This document shows positions 9,582 to 16,941 of a DNA stretch of 22,500 bases, in pieces (the first letter of the stretch is position 1; every line of letters starts with the position of its first letter). The position numbers and the translations under genes were made by a program. This DNA is from Nymphaea colorata (taxonomy: Eukaryota > Streptophyta > Magnoliopsida > Nymphaeales > Nymphaeaceae), in the NCBI RefSeq assembly GCF_008831285.2, contig NW_022204981.1, positions 1-22,500 on the forward strand, written 5' to 3'. The notes under the pieces are model-generated. The model was not told the origin of the DNA. It searched no databases and worked only from the letters and a program-made list of their open reading frames with translations.

Positions 9582-9967
9582 AGTCAACCGAACCCACTAG
9601 GCAACCTCCTGCACCGAACCCGCACCTAGGCTAAACCTCTACCGAGCCAACCTAGATCGGCATTGACCCTTAGCCTTAGTCAACTAGGTCAGCTAGTCCA
9701 CCAAGCCCACTTCGTTGGTAGCCTCCCTTAGCGACTCGAGCCTACCTCGAGTGACCCTTGACCTACTTGACCCGGACCCATTGACTCGGTCCATTTAGTC
9801 AACCACCTAGTTAGTTGAACCTTCCGCACTTGGTCACTTTGACCAGCACCGTGAGCTTAGGCTCGACCTTAACCTCCCTTACTGAACCAACCTATTAGCT
9901 AGGTCAACCCGTGACTGAACCTAAACCCTGTTTGACTGAGCCTACCCTGACCCGAACCTGCTTGACT
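9582..9967. promoter_or_regulatory. TTGAC (W-box core) cluster, LTR-B
   Basis: This is the LTR-B counterpart of the cluster at 5006-5392, with the same motifs and spacing apart from small indels. It lies about 2.3 kb into the LTR, downstream of the TATA candidate. Confidence 0.35.
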
Positions 9968-11148
9968 AGACCTACCACCTAGTAGAGCCCAACCGAACCA
10001 GCCAACCCAGCCTTAGCTAGGATTAGGCTCAGCCGGCTCGCCGGCCCTTACAACGGCCCCTGCCTCTTCGTCGGCATCCACTGGCGCCCGTGGCCGAGCC
10101 ACACTCCGGAGTTAGGCAGGCAGGCGCTGTCGCTGTGACAGCAGCCCCCCTCGGCAGTCCAGGCGACCCTTCCGGCCCTGTTCCGTCTTCTTCAGTGCAG
10201 CAGCAGCACATCGGCAGCAGACGCCAGGCGACCTCGTCCTGATCGGCGACCCTCGATCAGACAGCAGACGATCGCTCCCGGCATCCTCGACGGCACGACC
10301 GTAGCAGTTCGAGACAGCGTCCTCGTTCCCGGCGCGCGTCTGCCTCTAGGCCCAGCGAGTGTCAGCAGCGGTCTTGGCTCGACGTTAGCGCTGCTACCGC
10401 AGAATTCATCGCGGCAACAGCGCAGCGGCCACCGTAAACGAGCAGCGACCAGACCTCGGCAGTCAACCCGTCCACCAGCGTGCGGCCTACCTTCAGCGTC
10501 TTCAGGCAGCGGTCAGCCCGAGCAGCAGGCTACGTGGAGGCACACCTCAGTCGGTCTTCCTGTTCTGTGAGCTGCAGTGCTCGGGGGCAGGTCATCACCC
10601 CGAGACCTATCCGGCTACGCCAAGGGCGATCCTTGGCCGGTATCGTCTCCTATCCCCCTTGTAGCTTCGGGCGGGATTTGCTTTCAGTCGTAGGTAGCAT
10701 ATTAGTTTATTTCCAGCATTTCTGTTTTAGCCTTGGCTTCGGCCTAGCTCCCCCGTGAGGTACCTCGAGGGCACTGTGCCCGAGACACGACCACAAGGAG
10801 CCAGACCCCCTATTTACTTCTGTTGGGTGTGGTTTGTACGTTAGTGTGGTTTGCGTGGTTTGTGAGTGAGATTGAGTGTTCTCTTGTATCGCTCGCGAAT
10901 TGTAAAGGCCTCACGACCCTGTTAGTGTTTTTGTAATAGGCAGACTTAGTTAGGAATATTTGGGACTCGGGTAACCTACAAGTGTATCTCCCTACCTATT
11001 GGGTTTTGCGCCGGGGTCCTGTCCGGCCGGGTAGATCATTGTGTAATTACCTAGGTTTTTCGGTTTTTAGAATAGGCCTCAAGAAGGTCCTGGGAAGTTT
11101 AGGATCGCATTGGTCGGATTTTCTTAGGCCAACCGGTGGGTCCTAACA

Positions 11149-11771
11149 ATTGGTATCAGAGCGAATCTTGAGGAACACCGTCGGTTCGAGCACTTAGACC
11201 TACGAGGAAGCTTCATCAACGGCAGTGCAGACGGTCTTCTTTTCGGATTTCCAGAGTGTCAGTGGACTTCTTTTGGTTATCTAGTCAGTCTATTTTCGGT
11301 TATCTAGAGCAGATTTTAGTTTTCTGGAGTCCCCACGACTTCCGTCTTCGTACGTGTTTAAGGCTTTGCTTGCTCACTTTTAGCAAGTAGGGGGCTGTAC
11401 ATTCCGTGCACCCGAGGGCAGCCGAGCTCCCGGTTCGTCACCGAGGCACCAGGAGGGTGCGGTGATTTAGGCTTCTAAAAGCCCGGCCGTGGGCGAAGTG
11501 GGAGTGCCGAGGCGCTTAGGCGAAGCGCGGCACTAGACGGGCCAACCCGTCTCCCTTGCCTCTAAACGCGCTACCGGCAGCTAGGGCAGCGGCAGCGTAG
11601 GGCAGTAGGGCAGAGTCAGTCGGCAGATCAGGTCTTCGGGCAGGGATCAGCCAGCAGTTTAGGAGTCGGACAGCGACTTCACGCTTGAGAGTGGCAGCGT
11701 CAGTTTTTTGGAATTTTAGCTAGGATTTCTTTCTTCGGTAGTTCTTTGACATATAACCGCCCTAAACAATT
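11149..11771 (+). other. Untranslated leader between 5' LTR and gag
   Basis: These 623 bp carry the primer-binding site at the start and no recognisable gene. The middle is GC-rich with short repeated CGGCAG and GGCAG units (about 11570-11650). The end is T-rich (TTTTTTGG, then TTTCTTTCTTCGGTAG) and resembles a splice acceptor region. Packaging signals would be expected in this part but cannot be identified by eye. Confidence 0.7.
11151..11162 (+). promoter_or_regulatory. Primer-binding site (PBS) for initiator tRNA-Met
   Basis: TGGTATCAGAGC starts 2 nt after the LTR end. It is complementary to the 3' end of plant initiator tRNA-Met, the usual primer for reverse transcription in plant Ty3/gypsy and Ty1/copia elements. 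Confidence 0.95.
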
Positions 11772-13475
11772 ATGGGTAAGTCAAAGAAGCAGTTCAATCC
11801 CGACGAGCCTGTCCTTGAGGAGCCCCTCAACGATCAACCTGAGGAAGCTCCAAGCACACAAGCGGGACCAGTTCCCAACTATGCCATGGGCAGAATTTTG
11901 AACATTGAAAAAGAGCTGTTGCAAATGAGAAATGATATGAACAAATCCGATCAAGTCCGCAAACGAGAATTGGAAAGACAAAACCGAGAGCGGCAAAATG
12001 AGATGGACGAAATTCGCGGTCTTTTGAAACAGTTAGCGACCAACCAGAACCCAGGAGGGGAAAGGACCACTCAGGGTCCGAACAAAGGCAAAGGTGTGTT
12101 AGGTGCCCCTACCTACCCCACCGATACTGAGATAGATCCGAACAATCTCTCGCACATCGGAACAAGTACGGAAGGGGGCAGACTTTTACATATGGGTCCC
12201 CCGCAAGAGCGACAGCCCATTGAGCCCACTAGCGAATATTATAGAACGCCAAGAGTGCAAAGGTTCGCTAGCAGCAGAATGAATCGCACCTATTACGATT
12301 CAGAAGTGGAACAGGACGAATCTCCTCTACGTCCTAGAAGAGCGCAACGTCAGCTTCAAGAAGAGAGGCGAACTCCCACCGTTCGTTATGAGTTTCCCAA
12401 ATTCAATGGGGAGCACTTACGGGAGTGGCTATTCATGGCCGAGAGGTACTTCTTGTGCCATCGTGTACCCCAAGACGAGTGGATTGAAATTGCCACTGCG
12501 AACATGACAGGAGAGGCCACAACCCATTATTTGTGGTTCGATCACAAAACGGCAGATCCAACTTGGGAGAAGTACAAGGCGAGTCTCCAATTACAGTTCG
12601 GAGATTCAACATTCATCGATTATGATGAGGACCTCAAGAATCTGGTCCAATCCTCAACCGTTGCAGCCTACCAACGTCAATTTGAGAGGTTGGCTAGCAT
12701 GGTCCAGTGGCCAGAGAAGGCCCTCATCGGAGCGTTCAAAGGCGGCCTTAAAAGCGAAGTGAAGAGAGAATTGAAAATTCACCGCTTCAACAGGCTGGAA
12801 GAATGTTTTGCCATGGCCCGTCTCTACGAGGAGCAAATAGAGGAGAAGAGAGCCGAGAAGAAGGCTCATAAGATGGACAAGCAGAGGAGGAGACCTTCCT
12901 ACTCCTCTGGTTCTCGATTTAGAGGGAAGGAACCAACTCCCATCCGAAGAGGGAGTGATTATCGGCCACCACAAGGCCCAAACCAAGGGCAAGGCCGAAA
13001 ACCACCAACGCGTTACCTCACGCCTAAACAGATTGAAGAGTTCAGGCGGAAAGGCCTGTGCTACAGATGTGAGGGAAAGTGGGACAAGAACCATCAGTGC
13101 CCAACGTATTACAGGGTACAGGTGGTAAGCGAGGACGAGTCTAGTTCGTGTAGCGATTCGTCTACTACGCCGTATGAGACCAGCTCGTCCTCATCAGATG
13201 AGGAAATAGTTATCAAGAGGCGAGCTAAACAAGCCGAGAAAAAGAAAGAAGTCCGAATTGAAGAGACTCCCGCCAAAGAAGAAAAGCCAACCGAGGCAGA
13301 GTCTCTGCACTCAATGCAAGATCCCAATAAGCCCAACTCATTCAGGGTATTTGGGAAGATAAACGGACATAAGGTCTTAATTCTGCTTGATAATGGAGCA
13401 ACCAAGAACTTCCTAACAGAGGAAGCAGCACGAAGATGCAACGTCTCCTTGAATCAAGCCACCCCCAAACTATAA
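11772..13475 (+). CDS. gag: gag polyprotein with start of protease, element 2 (567 aa)
   Basis: This encodes the structural protein of the virus-like particle. The start MGKSKKQ is the first ATG after the T-rich leader. Residues about 40-92 are charged and heptad-like (coiled coil likely). Residues about 203-360 are the capsid-like Gag core: YEFPKFNGEHLREWLFMAE, a TWEKYKASLQLQFGD segment and a FNRLEECFAMARLYEEQ helix. A basic RG/P-rich region follows. Next is one atypical zinc knuckle, C430-X2-C433-X7-H441-X-C443, in place of the usual CX2CX4HX4C, and then a Ser/Asp/Glu-rich linker (about 453-515). The C-terminus is the beginning of the aspartic protease: catalytic D540 in the sequence LLDNGAT, with Asn where the family has Ser or Thr. 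The frame ends at 13475 inside the protease. The rest continues in the -1 frame, so the stop probably reflects one missing base at the C-run 13462-13466. Confidence 0.9.
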   Translation: MGKSKKQFNPDEPVLEEPLNDQPEEAPSTQAGPVPNYAMGRILNIEKELLQMRNDMNKSDQVRKRELERQNRERQNEMDEIRGLLKQLATNQNPGGERTTQGPNKGKGVLGAPTYPTDTEIDPNNLSHIGTSTEGGRLLHMGPPQERQPIEPTSEYYRTPRVQRFASSRMNRTYYDSEVEQDESPLRPRRAQRQLQEERRTPTVRYEFPKFNGEHLREWLFMAERYFLCHRVPQDEWIEIATANMTGEATTHYLWFDHKTADPTWEKYKASLQLQFGDSTFIDYDEDLKNLVQSSTVAAYQRQFERLASMVQWPEKALIGAFKGGLKSEVKRELKIHRFNRLEECFAMARLYEEQIEEKRAEKKAHKMDKQRRRPSYSSGSRFRGKEPTPIRRGSDYRPPQGPNQGQGRKPPTRYLTPKQIEEFRRKGLCYRCEGKWDKNHQCPTYYRVQVVSEDESSSCSDSSTTPYETSSSSSDEEIVIKRRAKQAEKKKEVRIEETPAKEEKPTEAESLHSMQDPNKPNSFRVFGKINGHKVLILLDNGATKNFLTEEAARRCNVSLNQATPKL

Positions 13476-15121
13476 TCGTGGGAGGGGGTATGAGATTAAA
13501 GTGCCATAACGAAGGGAAAGGCATAGAAGTTGTGATCAGGAGAAAACCGTTCAAGATCGACTTCTTAGTCATTCCTTTAGATGGAGTGGACCTTATTCTC
13601 GGGATGCCATGGTTTTTCACGCTTGGCATCATATCGTGGGATGTGAAGAACTTCAGCATGACCTTCACTCCCGACGGCGACGAAGAGCCCATGACGCTAC
13701 AGGGCTTAACCAGCACAACTCGTCCCAAGACTGCACTTCGGGCAATTGAAGCCGAGCAGCCCGCGTGCTGGGTAATGGCACTCGCTACTGATGTGCCAGA
13801 AAAAGAAGAGCAGAAAGAGATAGTACCAGAACGAATTCAGCTGGTGCTGAATCAATATGAGGACGTCTTTGAGGAGCCAAAAGGGCTTCCACCGCAGAGA
13901 TCCTATGACCATAGGATCATAATGACTCACGGGGCAGAACCGGTTAATGTGCGCCCCTATAGGTATGGATATAACCAGAAGGCTGAAATCGAGCGTCTGG
14001 TTAAAGAAATGTTGGAGAGTGGCATTGTGCAACCAAGTAGCAGCCCTTTCTCTTCACCGGTCCTACTTGTGAAGAAGAAAGACAACACCTGGCGCTTCTG
14101 TGTAGATTACCGCGCCCTGAATGAAGCCACCGTGAAGGATAGACATCCCATACCGGTAATTGATGAGTTATTGGATGAACTAGCCGGAGCAACTATTTTC
14201 TCCAAGATCGACTTACGAGCCGGCTATCATCAAATTCGTATGTACAAGGATGACGTCCCCAAGACCGCTTTCAGGACGCATGACGGGCACTACGAGTTCC
14301 TCGTCATGCCATTTGGTCTAACTAACGCACCAGCAACGTTTCAGAGGTGCATGAACGACGTCTTCAGACATTACCTCCGCGATTTCATCTTAGTTTTCTT
14401 TGATGACATCTTAATTTACAGTCAGTCTGAAGAATCACATCAGAAGCATCTCGCTATTGCTCTTCAGGTACTGAGAGATAACCAATTATACGCCAAGATG
14501 TCCAAATGCAGCTTTGGACAACCTTCTATTGGTTATCTAGGGCACATAGTGTGCCAACAAGGGGTTCGGGCAGACCCCGAAAAATTAGAAGCCATGCAGA
14601 AATGGCCACTGCCTAAGGACTTGAAAGGACTCCGCGGATTCCTCGGTTTGACTGGGTACTATAGGCGTTTTATACAAGGTTATGGTTTGATCGCACAGCC
14701 TTTGACCCAGATGCTCAAGAAAGGAGCCTTTCAGTGGTCGGATAAGGCTAGGGCAGCCTTTGAAAAGTTAAAGCTTGCCCTTATGTCTGCGCCCGTTCTT
14801 ACACTCCCGGATTTCAACCAGCAGTTCACAATAGAGACAGACGCATGTGAGGTTGGAATTGGGGCCGTTCTCAGCCAAGGAGGCCACCCTATCGCTTATA
14901 TGTCTAAGGCGCTCACAAGTAGAGCGAAGCCTCTCTCTACTTATGAGAAAGAACTACTAGCGATAGTGTTGGCAGTGGAAAAGTGGCGACCCTACCTTAT
15001 AGGGCGTAGATTCACAGTTAAGACGGACCAAAATTCTCTAAAGTACATGTTAAAGCAGAGAGTATCCACGCCTACCCAACAACGTTGGTTAGCAAAGCTG
15101 CTGGGATACGATTTGAAATAG
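13436..15121 (+). CDS. pol: pol part 1, element 2: protease C-terminal half, reverse transcriptase, RNase H
   Basis: This 561-residue frame overlaps the end of gag by 40 bp in the -1 frame; its first Met is not a real start. Residues about 45-65 hold the second protease motif (VDLILGMPWF). The reverse transcriptase follows: [10 protein letters not shown] near 203, [28 protein letters not shown], and the catalytic FFDD with D323 and D324. RNase H has D469 (ETDACEVG), the YEKE motif near 503-506 and D531 (KTDQNSL). All catalytic acids of both enzymes are present, unlike the broken copy in element 1. The frame stops at TAG 15119-15121 because one T is missing at 15112-15114 compared with element 1. 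The linker to integrase is therefore shifted. Confidence 0.95.
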   Translation: MQRLLESSHPQTIIVGGGMRLKCHNEGKGIEVVIRRKPFKIDFLVIPLDGVDLILGMPWFFTLGIISWDVKNFSMTFTPDGDEEPMTLQGLTSTTRPKTALRAIEAEQPACWVMALATDVPEKEEQKEIVPERIQLVLNQYEDVFEEPKGLPPQRSYDHRIIMTHGAEPVNVRPYRYGYNQKAEIERLVKEMLESGIVQPSSSPFSSPVLLVKKKDNTWRFCVDYRALNEATVKDRHPIPVIDELLDELAGATIFSKIDLRAGYHQIRMYKDDVPKTAFRTHDGHYEFLVMPFGLTNAPATFQRCMNDVFRHYLRDFILVFFDDILIYSQSEESHQKHLAIALQVLRDNQLYAKMSKCSFGQPSIGYLGHIVCQQGVRADPEKLEAMQKWPLPKDLKGLRGFLGLTGYYRRFIQGYGLIAQPLTQMLKKGAFQWSDKARAAFEKLKLALMSAPVLTLPDFNQQFTIETDACEVGIGAVLSQGGHPIAYMSKALTSRAKPLSTYEKELLAIVLAVEKWRPYLIGRRFTVKTDQNSLKYMLKQRVSTPTQQRWLAKLLGYDLK

Positions 15122-15828
15122 AGTACAAAAAGGGTCCGGAAAATACAGCGGCCGATTCTCTCTCTCGATTGACTGAGCAGTTCATGACTCTTTCGGTAGT
15201 GGAAACTGATGTTTGGGATAGGTTAGCCCAGGAACAACAAGCAGATCAGTCCCTAAGGCTAGTCCGTGCATCAACAGAACAACATCCAGGATCCATTCCC
15301 TTCTATACAGTCAGAGGGAATCTATTATATAGAAAGAACCGAGCAGTGGTTCCTCCAGAGTCTGGGCTTAAGCAGGAACTCCTGCGTCATTTCCATGACA
15401 CCCCTGCCGCGGGTCATGAGGGGGTTTCTAAAACCCTAAGCAGAATTAAAGCCCAATTTTGGTGGCGTGGCATGAAGGCAGAGGTACAAAGGTACATCCG
15501 GAGTTGCCTGGTATGCCAGAGGGAAAAGTACGAGGCCATTAGACCTCCCGGACATTTAGTTCCCCTCCCCATACCAGCCAAACCATGGACCGATGTGACC
15601 ATGGATTTTATTGACGCCATGCCCCGCTCCGAAGGCAAGGAAGCTGTGCTAGTGGTAGTGGACCGTCTGACCAAGTACAGCCACTTCGCTCCCTTGCCTA
15701 GGTCGTATCAAGGGCCAATGGTGGCCAGCGTGTACCAGGAGTATGTTGGAAAGCTCCACGGAATGCCACAATCAGTCGTATGTGACAGAGATTCAATTTT
15801 CCTTAGCGCATTTTGGCAGAGTACATGA
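15112..15828 (+). CDS. pol: pol part 2, element 2: RNase H-integrase linker, HHCC zinc finger and first part of the DDE core
   Basis: The pol protein continues here in a second frame (EIEYKKGPENTAADSLSRL). A Met at 15085 is upstream and out of register with the true protein. The integrase zinc finger uses His codons at 15394 and 15415 and Cys codons at 15505 and 15514 (CLVCQREK). The first two catalytic Asp codons are at 15604 (TMDFID) and 15784 (VCDRD). The frame leaves the protein after SAFWQ because one A is missing at about 15818 relative to element 1, and it ends at 15828. The catalytic Glu lies in the next piece. Confidence 0.9.
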   Translation, partial: FEIEYKKGPENTAADSLSRLTEQFMTLSVVETDVWDRLAQEQQADQSLRLVRASTEQHPGSIPFYTVRGNLLYRKNRAVVPPESGLKQELLRHFHDTPAAGHEGVSKTLSRIKAQFWWRGMKAEVQRYIRSCLVCQREKYEAIRPPGHLVPLPIPAKPWTDVTMDFIDAMPRSEGKEAVLVVVDRLTKYSHFAPLPRSYQGPMVASVYQEYVGKLHGMPQSVVCDRDSIFLSAFWQST

Positions 15829-16133
15829 AGCTTATGGGTACAACGCTCAAGTTTAGTACAGCCCATCACCCACAGACAGACGGGCAGAGCGAAATCGTAA
15901 ATCGATCTCTTGAAACCTATTTGAGGTGTTTTGCAGGAGAAAGGCCACAGACTTGGGTAAAATTCTTACCTTGGGCAGAGTGGTCTTACAACACCAGTTT
16001 ACATTCGTCAACAGGAATGACGCCTTTTGAAGGTGTATATGGGACCCCTCCTCCAAGTATCCCTAGATATGAAGGAGGTACAGCAGACGACGACAATGTA
16101 GACTGCGAGCTACGCACCCGGAGAAGTCCTTGA
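15819..16133 (+). CDS. pol: pol part 3, element 2: end of integrase catalytic core
   Basis: This third-frame piece begins at EYMKLMGTTLKFSTAHHPQT and holds the catalytic Glu at 15891-15893 (TDGQSEIVNRSLE). It continues through WAEWSYNTSLHSSTGMTPFE and YGTPPP, conserved in Ty3/gypsy integrases. A further break at about 16120-16123 (GGAGAAG against GGAAGAAG in element 1) ends the true frame after CELRTR. At this last site neither copy is in frame with what follows, so both seem to have lost bases there. Confidence 0.85.
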   Translation, partial: EYMKLMGTTLKFSTAHHPQTDGQSEIVNRSLETYLRCFAGERPQTWVKFLPWAEWSYNTSLHSSTGMTPFEGVYGTPPPSIPRYEGGTADDDNVDCELRTRRSP

Positions 16134-16941
16134 CTCCCTCAAGCAAAACATTGCCAAAGCCCAGAACAGGATGAGACAGGTCTACAACAAAGGGCGAAAA
16201 GATCGAGAATTCGAAGTGGGTGATTACGTGTGGTTGAAGAGGTTGCCCCTCAAACAACGATCGTTAATGGGCCAACCCTATTCTAAGCTACTACCAAGGT
16301 ATTATGGACCGTTTCCGGTATTACAAAAAGTAGGAAAGGCAGCATATCGACTGGGACTTCCGCGGGAAGCAATGGTGCACCCAGTTTTCCATATCACCAG
16401 GCTCAAGCCTCATCATGGTGATATTCCTACAATGATCGAGCAGATACCGGAACAGGACAACTTGCCCACTCCCTATCGTATACTCAAACATAGATATGTC
16501 CAAAGACAAGGGAGAACACGGCATGAGGTATTAGTGGAATGGGAGGGACCTGACAGAGGAACCTCTTGGGAAGAGTTTGGGTCAGTGGCTCATCGCTTTC
16601 CCTCCTCTAGCGCTCGAGGACAAGCGCATTCTAGGGAGGGGGAATCTGTTACGGACCAACTTGTAGGTCCAGACCCAACTCGGCGTGATCAGGCCGAAAC
16701 CAGTCGGTCAAGACGAAAGGCCTCGGATTTGTGGACACAGGCGCTAAGGCAGCACGAAGAAAGTCCAAGCGAGGCTAAGTCAGCACTCGAGCCAGTTGCA
16801 GCGGGCGGCGTGGGAGGAGCAACTAGGTCCGAAAGAGTGCTCAAACCAGGTGGAACTCAAGACGTTCTAGAACCTATTGCGAGGCTCACCGAGCTTGATC
16901 AGGTTAATCCGAGCGTGAGTCCAAATTCCCCGAACGCTTGA
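16123..16941 (+). CDS. pol: pol part 4, element 2: integrase C-terminus, GPY/F module, chromodomain, LTR-encoded tail
   Basis: The frame is open from about 16123; the Met at 16171 is internal. It encodes the post-core helix, the DNA-binding GPY/F module (near 16300-16360), and a chromodomain at about 16464-16606 with VLVEWEG and SWEEF. A 98-codon tail follows in LTR-C (16647-16941), rich in Arg, Ser, Glu and Pro, with TGA at the end. It is identical by eye to the element 1 fragment. In the chromovirus family this part of integrase contacts chromatin and influences where the DNA goes. An integrase frame running into the LTR is known from the CRM branch, but those lack a canonical chromodomain. 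Confidence 0.9.
   Translation, partial: EVLDSLKQNIAKAQNRMRQVYNKGRKDREFEVGDYVWLKRLPLKQRSLMGQPYSKLLPRYYGPFPVLQKVGKAAYRLGLPREAMVHPVFHITRLKPHHGDIPTMIEQIPEQDNLPTPYRILKHRYVQRQGRTRHEVLVEWEGPDRGTSWEEFGSVAHRFPSSSARGQAHSREGESVTDQLVGPDPTRRDQAETSRSRRKASDLWTQALRQHEESPSEAKSALEPVAAGGVGGATRSERVLKPGGTQDVLEPIARLTELDQVNPSVSPNSPNA
16633..16644 (+). promoter_or_regulatory. Polypurine tract (PPT), element 2
   Basis: AGGGAGGGGGAA ends 2 nt before LTR-C. It is identical to the tract in element 1 and lies inside the pol frame. Confidence 0.9.

Larger units (their letters stand above)
7243..11148 (+). repeat. LTR-B, 5' LTR of element 2 (3906 bp)
   Basis: It has the same organisation as LTR-A, with ends TGTTA and TAACA. 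It is followed directly by the PBS, which fixes it as a 5' LTR. Differences seen by eye: one extra A in the A-run near 7880, ACGCG for ACACG near 9090, one C fewer near 9999, and GGTGGGTCC for GGTGCGGTCC just before the end. It would supply the promoter for the element's RNA. Its first 295 bp repeat the pol tail frame without gag-pol in front of it, so here that frame is not translated as pol. Confidence 0.95.

Noticed and set aside
13436-13475. Programmed -1 frameshift between gag and pol
   Set aside because: The shift is inside the protease domain, and the in-register codons ACC CCC AAA do not form a canonical slippery heptamer. A missing base is simpler, though not proven.
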